Under the pieces are notes generated by a model. It made no database searches. It was not told where the DNA came from and was given only the letters and a program-made list of their open reading frames with translations. From NCBI GenBank assembly GCA_017744755.1, contig JAGIAU010000127.1:1-6316 (forward strand): a DNA stretch of 6,316 nucleotides. The letters run 5' to 3'. The stretch comes from Microbacteriaceae bacterium (lineage in GTDB: Bacteria; Actinomycetota; Actinomycetes; Actinomycetales; Microbacteriaceae). The position numbers and the translations under genes are program-made. Numbering within the stretch: the first letter of the stretch is position 1; every line of letters starts with the position of its first letter. This document shows positions 1-4,598 of the stretch, piece by piece.

Positions 1-183
1 GGAGCGACCGGGGTCTCGGCGACGGACGGTGTCACGCTCGTCGGCTTCGCCGAGGCCGAGGCCGCGGTCCGGCCCGAGCGCGCGGCGCGCGTCACGGGCG
101 CCGCGGGGGAGCTGTTCTCCGCCGGATCGGTCGGCTCGGTCGATTCGTTCGGGCGCGGCGTCGCGTTCATGCGGCCACGGTAG
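1..183 (+). CDS. C-terminal end of an unidentified protein (partial)
   Basis: The frame beginning at the first base stays open for 60 codons and stops at TAG (181-183). Almost every codon ends in G or C, as in the neighbouring real genes, which supports coding. The visible tail is rich in Ala, Gly, Val and Arg. It starts with a short hydrophobic stretch (VTLVGFAEAEAAV), continues with a Gly/Ser-rich segment (SAGSVGSVDSFGRG) and ends FMRPR. No membrane helix, metal-binding cluster or catalytic motif is visible in this piece, and I do not recognise the family. The 5' part lies outside the window, so function and length cannot be judged. The inverted repeat starting 8 bases after the stop could end its transcript. 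Confidence 0.7.
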   Translation, partial: GATGVSATDGVTLVGFAEAEAAVRPERAARVTGAAGELFSAGSVGSVDSFGRGVAFMRPR

Positions 184-191
184 GGGCCGTT

Positions 192-218
192 CCTGAACCG
201 TTCCCGGACGGTTCCAGG
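192..218. promoter_or_regulatory. Inverted repeat between the partial gene and the acetyltransferase gene
   Basis: GAACCGT (195-201) and ACGGTTC (208-214) are perfect inverted copies around a 6-base loop. The stem extends by CCT/AGG (192-194 with 216-218) if one C (215) bulges. It begins 8 bases after the stop codon at 183 and has no T-run behind it. It could therefore be a U-tract-less terminator of the upstream gene. Measured from the proposed start at 243, it covers about -51 to -25, that is, the -35 region, so it could equally be an operator. The sequence alone does not decide between these. Confidence 0.5.
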
Positions 219-230
219 GCGTCGCGCGCC

Positions 231-236
231 TAGGGT
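231..236 (+). promoter_or_regulatory. Predicted -10 element (TAGGGT) of a leaderless promoter
   Basis: TAGGGT fits the actinobacterial TANNNT -10 consensus and ends exactly 6 bases before the ATG at 243. Transcription starting at the usual distance would begin at or next to the A of the start codon, giving a leaderless mRNA. No good -35 is visible. The alternative reading is that AGGGTGG (232-238) serves as a weak Shine-Dalgarno sequence. The same TANNNT-N6-ATG layout precedes two other genes in this window. Confidence 0.55.
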
Positions 237-242
237 GGTGCG

Positions 243-758
243 ATGACCGAGCTCGTCGCCCCCGATACGGAGCGGTACGCGGCCTGGGCGGCGTGCCGCC
301 GCGAGTTCGGCGGGCTCGAGGAGCTGCACGGCGACGGGCACTGGTTCCTCCCGGAGCCGCTCCAGCGGGACCTGGAGCGGGACACCTTCGACGCGCTCCT
401 CGCGCTGCTGCGCCGCTACCGACGGGATTCGGCGGACGGGCTCATCCCGACCGACTTCCTCTGGATCGTCGACGGCGAGGAGCTGCTCGGCTTCATCCGG
501 ATCTCGCACCGGCTCGAGGGCCGGCTCCTGGAGTCGGGCCACATCGGCTACTCGATCCGTCCGAGCCGGCGCCGGGAGGGGCACGCCTCGCGCGCGCTCG
601 CCCTCGCGCTCGCGCATGCTCGCGGGCTCGGGATCGAACGGGCGCTCGTGGTCTGCCAGGACGGCAACATCGCGTCGGAGCGCACCATCCTCGCCAACGG
701 CGGGTCGTACGAGGCTGCTCGCGACGGGAACAAGCGGTTCTGGTTCGAGCTCGACTGA
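243..758 (+). CDS. GNAT-family N-acetyltransferase
   Basis: This 171-residue protein is a probable Gcn5-related acetyltransferase that moves an acetyl group from acetyl-CoA to an amine; its substrate is unknown. The C-terminal half shows the GNAT core. A beta strand around residues 72-89 (FLWIVDGEELLGFIRISH) leads into the GHIGYSIRPS strand (99-108). The acetyl-CoA pyrophosphate-binding loop RRREGHA (109-115) follows, then a helix and strand, and then NIASERTILANGG (142-154), the usual C-terminal Asn-containing motif. Length and arrangement match the COG3981-type predicted acetyltransferases, whose N-terminal part also carries a FLPEPLQ-like segment (residues 35-41 here). It is complete and cytosolic, with no signal peptide. 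The ATG is chosen because TAGGGT lies 6 bases upstream and no in-frame start precedes it within the gap. It stands alone, with its stop facing the convergent VIT-family gene 14 bp away. Confidence 0.93.
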   Translation: MTELVAPDTERYAAWAACRREFGGLEELHGDGHWFLPEPLQRDLERDTFDALLALLRRYRRDSADGLIPTDFLWIVDGEELLGFIRISHRLEGRLLESGHIGYSIRPSRRREGHASRALALALAHARGLGIERALVVCQDGNIASERTILANGGSYEAARDGNKRFWFELD

Positions 759-772
759 CGCTCGCCTCCCGC

Positions 773-1519
773 CTATGCGGGACGGAGGGTGTCGTCGAGG
801 ACGGCGGCGAGCTCGCCGGCGAAGAACGCGGCGACCATCGTGATGACGCCGACGAGGACCATGCGGAGGAGGGCGCGCCAGGGGTTCGTGCCGGCGGAGA
901 GCGCGATGAGGGCCGAGACGACGGCGACGGAGACGAGCACGGCGACGAACAGCGCCCAGGACTCCCAGGCCGCCGGGTAGAGCAGCAGCACCGCGAGCGG
1001 CAGCGCCCCGCCGAGCGCGATGGCGAAGGCGTGCGCGAGCGCGCCGAGGACCGGGGCGTGCCAGGGGAGCGGGTCGGGGATCCCGTGCTCGATCGCGAGC
1101 TGGCTGCCGATCGGATCGTGGGCGGTGAGCCGCTCCGCGACGGCGGAGGCGAGCGCGTCGGGGACGCCAGAGGCCTCGAGCGCGGCCTCGACGTCCTCCG
1201 CGGCGTCCGCGGGGTCGGCGGCGAGCTCCGCCTGCTCGGCGCGCACGATCGCCTGCTCGGCGTCCCGCTGGGCGGCGAGCTCGACGTACTGGGAGCCGCC
1301 GCCGGCGACCGCTCCGGCGACGAGCGCGGCGACGGAGGCGATGAACATCGTCTGCGGGGTCGCGTCCGCGCCCGCGAAGCCCTGCAGCACGCCGGCGGTG
1401 CCGACGATGCCGTCGTTCACGCCGACGGCGAACATGCGCAGGCCCGGCCGGCGGAACCAGCCGAGGAACCGCCCCGGCTCGTGCGCGTCCGCCGTGCGCG
1501 TCCCGGGCTCCGCCGTCAT
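773..1519 (-). CDS. VIT1/CCC1 (DUF125) family membrane protein, putative Fe/Mn transporter
   Basis: This 248-residue integral membrane protein resembles the vacuolar iron transporter family, whose members move Fe2+ or Mn2+ across membranes. The first membrane helix carries the family motif VNDGIVGTAG (34-43). A second hydrophobic segment (about 58-76) runs into the cytoplasmic AAQRDAEQA region (82-90). A charged, Glu- and Ala-rich domain (about 90-150) with the family-typical AERLTAHDP follows, then three hydrophobic segments (about 155-240). In relatives the second helix usually reads S-M-x-x-G-E-Y before the Q-R-D motif. Here the aligned stretch is A-G-G-G-S-Q-Y, so the usual Met and Glu are Gly73 and Gln77. 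Metal transport is therefore less certain than family membership. The open frame continues far upstream without a stop. The ATG at 1519 is preferred because TACCGT lies 6 bases before it and family similarity begins soon after it. It lies 32 bp after the glycosylase stop, on the same strand. Confidence 0.88.
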   Translation of the reverse strand: MTAEPGTRTADAHEPGRFLGWFRRPGLRMFAVGVNDGIVGTAGVLQGFAGADATPQTMFIASVAALVAGAVAGGGSQYVELAAQRDAEQAIVRAEQAELAADPADAAEDVEAALEASGVPDALASAVAERLTAHDPIGSQLAIEHGIPDPLPWHAPVLGALAHAFAIALGGALPLAVLLLYPAAWESWALFVAVLVSVAVVSALIALSAGTNPWRALLRMVLVGVITMVAAFFAGELAAVLDDTLRPA

Positions 1520-1525
1520 GGCCTC

Positions 1526-1531
1526 ACGGTA
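1526..1531 (-). promoter_or_regulatory. Predicted -10 element (TACCGT) of a leaderless promoter for the VIT-family gene
   Basis: On the minus strand TACCGT is followed by GAGGCC and then the ATG at 1519, again a TANNNT-N6-ATG layout. GAGG ends only 2 bases before the ATG, too close for an efficient Shine-Dalgarno sequence, which favours a leaderless start. No convincing -35 is seen. If it is active, this gene is transcribed separately from the repair operon just upstream, although read-through from that operon remains possible because no terminator is visible in the 32-bp gap. Confidence 0.5.
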
Positions 1532-1551
1532 CGCGGCCGTCGCCCGGTCGG

Positions 1552-2217
1552 CTATGCCGCCCGCCAGCACCCCTCGACGTGATCGTCGACGAGACCCGCC
1601 GACTGCATGAGGGCGTACATCGTGGTGGCGCCGACGAAGCGGAAGCCGCGCGCCTTGAGCGCCTTGGACAGCGCCTTGGACTCGGGGGTCTCGGCGGGGA
1701 TGCCGGAGAAGTCGCGGGGGCGAGCTCTCGATGCGGCGACGGCGCCCTTCGACTCGCTGCGCTCGCTCAGGGAGCCAGGCGACTCGCTGCGCTCGCTCAG
1801 GGAGCCAATGGGCTCGCGGGCGGGAGCGAACGACCAGACGAGGCGGTCGAGGGCGCCGTCGCCCTCGGCGGCCTGGAGGGCGAGGAGCGCGCGGGCGTTG
1901 CCGATCGTCGCCTCGATCTTGGCGCGGTTGCGGATGATGCGGACGTCCCGCATGAGGCGCTCGACGTCGTCGGGGCCCCACTCGGCGATCACCGCCGGGT
2001 CGAAGCCGTGGAAGGCCTCGCGGAAGCCGGGGCGGCGGCGCAGGATCGTGATCCAGGAGAGCCCCGCCTGGAAGCCCTCGAGCGCGATCTTCTCGAAGAG
2101 CGCGCGGTCGCCGTGCAGCGGCACGCCCCACTCCTCGTCGTGGTAGCGGGCGTACTCGGCATCCGCGCCGACCCAGGCGCAACGGGCCATGCCGTCGGCT
2201 CCGAGCAGCGTGCTCAT
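1552..2217 (-). CDS. tag: DNA-3-methyladenine glycosylase I
   Basis: This 221-residue base-excision repair enzyme removes N3-methyladenine from alkylated DNA. The family pattern is clear: RCAWVG (12-17), YHDEEWGVPLHGD (25-37), LEGFQAGLSWITIL (46-59), IIRNRAKI, ALSKALKARGFRFVGATT and GLVDDHVEGC near the end. The zinc ligands of E. coli Tag are present as Cys13, His26, His213 and Cys217. Glu47 matches the catalytic-pocket Glu38. E. coli Tag has 187 residues. The excess lies mainly between WSF (128-130) and the IPAETPES segment, where two copies of GSLSERSES (138-146 and 148-156) are inserted in frame. The start at 2217 overlaps the methyltransferase stop as ATGA, indicating translational coupling. 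An internal ATG at 2190, with GGAG 8 bases before it, matches the position of E. coli Met1, but the LLGADG prefix resembles what I recall in actinobacterial relatives. Activity with the insert is likely but unproven. Confidence 0.95.
   Translation of the reverse strand: MSTLLGADGMARCAWVGADAEYARYHDEEWGVPLHGDRALFEKIALEGFQAGLSWITILRRRPGFREAFHGFDPAVIAEWGPDDVERLMRDVRIIRNRAKIEATIGNARALLALQAAEGDGALDRLVWSFAPAREPIGSLSERSESPGSLSERSESKGAVAASRARPRDFSGIPAETPESKALSKALKARGFRFVGATTMYALMQSAGLVDDHVEGCWRAA
1750..1807. repeat. Two 28-bp direct repeats inside the glycosylase gene
   Basis: Positions 1750-1777 and 1780-1807 are identical (starting CGACTCGCTGCGCTCGC, ending CAGGGAGCCA), with two bases between them and a period of 30. 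The period equals ten codons, so each copy adds GSLSERSES plus one residue to the minus-strand protein without breaking the frame. Read on the minus strand, each copy contains GCTC-CCT-GAGC, able to form a small hairpin. No further copy is seen elsewhere in the window. The element looks like a dispersed intragenic repeat rather than part of the enzyme fold. Confidence 0.9.
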
Positions 2218-2747
2218 CGGTAGGGGATCCCCTCATGGTCCAGGAGGAACTGCTTCGTCGGGATGCCCTCGCCGCCCGAGTAGCCGGTGATCCGGCCGTC
2301 GGCGGCGAGCACGCGGTGGCACGGGATGAGGATCGTGATGGGGTTCGCCCCGGTCGCGGTGCCGATCGCACGCGAGGCCTCGCGGGCGTAGCCGAGGTCG
2401 GCGCCGACGCGCGAGTACGTCGCGGCCAGTCCGAAGGGGATCGCCGCGATGCGGTCCCAGACGCGCCGCTGGAACTCGTTCCCCGACGGCGCGAGCGGCA
2501 CGTCGAACTCGAGCCGCTTCCCGTCGAAGTACTCCGCCAGCTGCACGGCGGCTGCGTCCAGCACCTCGTCCGGCACGATGCCGAGCGCCGCCCGTGGCAG
2601 CGTGCCGCGCCGCGCGATCGTGACCTCGGTCACGGCGAGCCCGTCCCCGACGACCTCGATCGGGCCGACGGGCGAGTCGAGCACGATGCGGTGCAGCGGC
2701 ACCGCGGGCGGTCGCGGACGGGCCGCGACTCCAGGCAGGGCGTTCAT
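2214..2747 (-). CDS. ogt: Methylated-DNA--[protein]-cysteine S-methyltransferase (O6-alkylguanine repair)
   Basis: This 177-residue suicide enzyme transfers the alkyl group from O6-alkylguanine (and O4-alkylthymine) to its own cysteine. The active-site motif IPCHRVL is intact, with Cys143 as acceptor. Also present are the hinge Asn135, the DNA-binding RAIGTA with the arginine finger at Arg126, and TYSRVG with the base-flipping Tyr111. The N-terminal domain (about 18-85) begins with the usual DSPVGPIEVV segment. The length fits stand-alone Ogt-type proteins; there is no Ada regulatory domain. About 17 proline- and alanine-rich residues precede the conserved core. The ATG at 2747 is supported by TAACGT 6 bases upstream. 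It is the first gene of an operon with the glycosylase, overlapping by 4 bases, and is divergent from the ABC exporter operon. Whether ogt or mgt is the better symbol cannot be settled from sequence. Confidence 0.95.
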   Translation of the reverse strand: MNALPGVAARPRPPAVPLHRIVLDSPVGPIEVVGDGLAVTEVTIARRGTLPRAALGIVPDEVLDAAAVQLAEYFDGKRLEFDVPLAPSGNEFQRRVWDRIAAIPFGLAATYSRVGADLGYAREASRAIGTATGANPITILIPCHRVLAADGRITGYSGGEGIPTKQFLLDHEGIPYR

Positions 2748-2753
2748 GCCTCG

Positions 2754-2759
2754 ACGTTA
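2754..2759 (-). promoter_or_regulatory. Predicted -10 element (TAACGT) of the repair operon, leaderless type
   Basis: On the minus strand TAACGT is followed by CGAGGC and then the ATG at 2747, again with exactly 6 bases between. GAGG ends one base before the ATG, too close to act as a normal Shine-Dalgarno sequence. A -35 would fall near 2777-2782, where no TTGACA-like hexamer is seen. There is no Ada box to suggest induction by methylated Ada. Confidence 0.55.
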
Positions 2760-2792
2760 GCCGCGACCACCGACAGCGCGTTCTGCCGAGAC

Positions 2793-2804
2793 CCCCGATT
2801 GGGG
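2793..2804. repeat. Short inverted repeat CCCC-GATT-GGGG in the divergent intergenic region
   Basis: CCCC (2793-2796) and GGGG (2801-2804) flank GATT in the 114-bp region between the divergent operons. It lies about 46 bases upstream of the repair-gene start and about 58 bases upstream of the ABC gene start. It could be a protein-binding site, but four-base GC arms are easily found by chance in DNA of this composition. Confidence 0.3.
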
Positions 2805-2833
2805 ATATGCCGAAGGCGAACGCTCCTGTGAAG

Positions 2834-2853
2834 TACTTGACCTCGTGCAAGGA
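2834..2853. promoter_or_regulatory. Operator-like inverted repeat just before the ABC exporter genes
   Basis: TACTTG (2834-2839) and CAAGGA (2848-2853) form an inverted repeat matching at 5 of 6 positions around 8 bases. The left arm also sits in the palindrome AAGTACTT (2831-2838). The right arm is the ribosome-binding site. A repressor here would block transcription elongation or expose it to regulation right at the start of the exporter operon. Multidrug ABC pairs of this type are often next to MarR-type regulators, but no regulator gene is in the window, so the assignment is an inference. Confidence 0.35.
2849..2853 (+). promoter_or_regulatory. Ribosome-binding site AAGGA deciding a GTG start
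   Basis: AAGGA lies 8 bases before GTG at 2862. The encoded start (MKLIRVVARFLKPYRW) has the family-typical N-terminus just before the first membrane helix, so GTG is accepted although no ATG is present. Unlike the three leaderless-type genes in the window, no TANNNT lies 6 bases upstream. I could not place the promoter of this operon with confidence. Confidence 0.7.
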
Positions 2854-2861
2854 TCGACGAC

Positions 2862-4598
2862 GTGAAGCTCATCAGGGTCGTCGCACGCTTCCTCAAGCCC
2901 TACCGATGGCTGGTCGTCGGCGTCATCGTCTTCCAGCTCGTGCAGACGATGGCGAACCTGCTCCTCCCGAGTCTCAACGCCGACATCATCGACAACGGCA
3001 TCGCCAAGGGCGACATCGGCCGCATCATGTGGATCGGCGCGATCATGCTCGGCGGCACGCTCGTGCAGATCGCCGCCGCGATCGCCGCCGTCTGGTTCGG
3101 CGCCGCCTCGGCCATGCGCCTCGGCCGCGACATGCGCGAGGCGGTGTTCACCCACGTCGCCGAGTTCTCCGAGCGCGAGGTCGGGAGGTTCGGCGCCCCG
3201 AGCCTCATCACCCGCACCACGAACGACGTGCAGCAGGTGCAGACCCTCGTCTTCATGTTCCTCGCCCTCATGGTGAGCGCGCCGATCATGGCGATCGGCG
3301 GCGTCATCATGGCGCTGCAGCAGGACATCGGGCTGTCCTGGCTGATGGGCGTCGCGATCCCGATCCTGCTCGTCGCGATCGGCTTCATCGTCGTGCGGAT
3401 GGTCCCGCTGTTCCGCCGGATGCAGACCCGCATCGACGGCGTCAACCGCATCCTCCGCGAGCAGCTCGCCGGCATCCGCGTCGTCCGCGCCTTCGTCCGC
3501 GAGCGGCACGAGGAGGAGCGCTTCGCCGTCGCGAACTGGGACCTCACCGAGACCGCGCTGAGGGCCGGCCGGCTCTTCGCGATCGTGTTCCCCATCGTCA
3601 TGCTCATCATGAACGGCACCTCGGTCGCCGTGCTGTGGTTCGGCGCCGCCGGCATCGACGCGGGGACGACGCAGATCGGCGGGATGACCGCGTTCCTGCA
3701 GTACCTCATCCAGATCCTGATGGCCGTGATGATGGCCGTGATGATGTCGATGATGGTGCCGCGCGCGGCCGTCGCGGCGGAGCGCATCGGGGACGTCCTC
3801 GACACCCCGTCGAGCGTCGTCGTGCCGCTCCAGCCGGTCACGCCGGTCAGCCAGGACGGCACCGTCGAGTTCCGCGACGTCGAGTTCCGCTACCCGGGCG
3901 CCGACGAGCCGGTGCTCGAGGGCATCTCGTTCACGGCGCGACCCGGCACCACGACCGCGATCATCGGCTCGACGGGCGCCGGCAAGACGACGCTCGTCAA
4001 CCTCATCCCGCGTCTCTTCGACGCGACCGGCGGCAGCGTCCGCATCGACGGCGTCGACGTCCGCGAGCTCGACCCGGATCTGCTGTGGGGGCGCGTCGGC
4101 CTCGTCCCGCAGCGCGCGTTCCTCTTCGCCGGCACCGTCGCCTCGAACCTCCGCTTCGGCCTCCCCGACGCGAGCGACGAGGAGCTCTGGAGGGCGCTGC
4201 GGATCGCGCAGGCCGAGGACTTCGTCCGCGCCATGCCGGAGGGCCTGAACGCCCCCATCGCGCAGGGCGGCACGAACGTCTCCGGCGGCCAGCGCCAGCG
4301 CCTCGCGATCGCGCGCGCGCTCGTCAAGCGCGCCCCGGTCCTCGTCTTCGACGACTCGTTCAGCGCCCTCGACACCCGCACCGACGCCGCGCTCAGAGCG
4401 GCGCTCGCGAGAGAGGCGGCGGATCAGACCCGGATCGTCGTCGCGCAGCGCGTCTCCACCATCCTCGACGCCGACGAGATCCTCGTCGTCGACGACGGCC
4501 GGATCCAGGCCCGCGGCACGCACGCCGAGCTGCTCGAGTCGAGCGAGACCTACCGCGAGATCGTCGCGTCCCAGCTGAAGGCGGAGGAGGCGGCATGA
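2862..4598 (+). CDS. ABC exporter half-transporter with degenerate ATP site (permease plus ATPase)
   Basis: This 578-residue inner-membrane protein combines six membrane helices (about residues 15-300) with a C-terminal nucleotide-binding domain. It should form a heterodimeric exporter with the next gene product; substrates may be drugs, lipids or peptides. Motifs: Walker A GSTGAGKT (369-376), Q-loop Gln417, signature VSGGQ (473-477), Walker B ending at Asp497, and D-loop SALD (501-504). The catalytic glutamate position holds Asp498 and the switch histidine is Gln529 (VVAQRVST). The same pair of substitutions marks the degenerate half of TM287/288-type exporters. Such a site binds ATP but hydrolyses it poorly, so the partner should carry the active Walker B site. 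The last membrane helix is methionine-rich, with MAVM repeated at 287-294. The gene starts with GTG after AAGGA and ends in an ATGA overlap with the partner gene. The exact substrate cannot be predicted. Confidence 0.95.
   Translation: MKLIRVVARFLKPYRWLVVGVIVFQLVQTMANLLLPSLNADIIDNGIAKGDIGRIMWIGAIMLGGTLVQIAAAIAAVWFGAASAMRLGRDMREAVFTHVAEFSEREVGRFGAPSLITRTTNDVQQVQTLVFMFLALMVSAPIMAIGGVIMALQQDIGLSWLMGVAIPILLVAIGFIVVRMVPLFRRMQTRIDGVNRILREQLAGIRVVRAFVRERHEEERFAVANWDLTETALRAGRLFAIVFPIVMLIMNGTSVAVLWFGAAGIDAGTTQIGGMTAFLQYLIQILMAVMMAVMMSMMVPRAAVAAERIGDVLDTPSSVVVPLQPVTPVSQDGTVEFRDVEFRYPGADEPVLEGISFTARPGTTTAIIGSTGAGKTTLVNLIPRLFDATGGSVRIDGVDVRELDPDLLWGRVGLVPQRAFLFAGTVASNLRFGLPDASDEELWRALRIAQAEDFVRAMPEGLNAPIAQGGTNVSGGQRQRLAIARALVKRAPVLVFDDSFSALDTRTDAALRAALAREAADQTRIVVAQRVSTILDADEILVVDDGRIQARGTHAELLESSETYREIVASQLKAEEAA
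3720..3743 (+). repeat. 12-bp tandem duplication in the sixth membrane helix
   Basis: ATGGCCGTGATG occurs twice back to back and is followed by a further ATG-rich run up to 3755. It encodes MAVM-MAVM-M at residues 287-295 of the ABC protein. The unit is four codons long, so the frame is kept. Met-rich sixth helices occur in relatives, so this may be inherited rather than recent slippage. Confidence 0.75.
4583..4590 (+). promoter_or_regulatory. Ribosome-binding site GGAGGAGG of the second ABC gene
   Basis: A strong purine-rich Shine-Dalgarno sequence lies inside the end of the first ABC gene and ends 4 bases before the ATG at 4595. With the ATGA overlap it indicates coupled translation, which suits subunits needed in equal amounts. 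Confidence 0.8.

Noticed and set aside
293..1582. A + strand open frame of 429 codons spanning the acetyltransferase and VIT genes.
   Set aside because: It crosses two real genes in other frames and yields an Arg/Gly/Ala-rich sequence with no family resemblance.
2223..2232. The 10-bp palindrome GGGGATCCCC near the end of the methyltransferase gene.
   Set aside because: It is explained by the codons for Gly-Ile-Pro in the conserved C-terminal tail. It is too short and too isolated to call a terminator or operator.
1520..2371. The VIT-family reading frame stays open far upstream on the minus strand, as if encoding a 532-residue fusion protein.
   Set aside because: The extension runs out of frame through the glycosylase gene and into the methyltransferase gene, both of which have clear family motifs. 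Its translation is Arg/Pro/Ala-rich with no recognisable domain. TACCGT-N6-ATG marks the start at 1519.
2837..2842. TTGACC as the -35 box of the ABC operon.
   Set aside because: A -10 at normal spacing would fall at the GTG start codon (2860-2865, ACGTGA), which does not match and would leave no room for the ribosome-binding site.
2757..4523. A long open frame antisense to the first ABC gene.
   Set aside because: It lies opposite a well-supported ABC gene and its translation is low-complexity (runs of Asp, Glu, Arg, His). This is typical of GC-rich DNA, where stops are rare in the frames opposite real genes.
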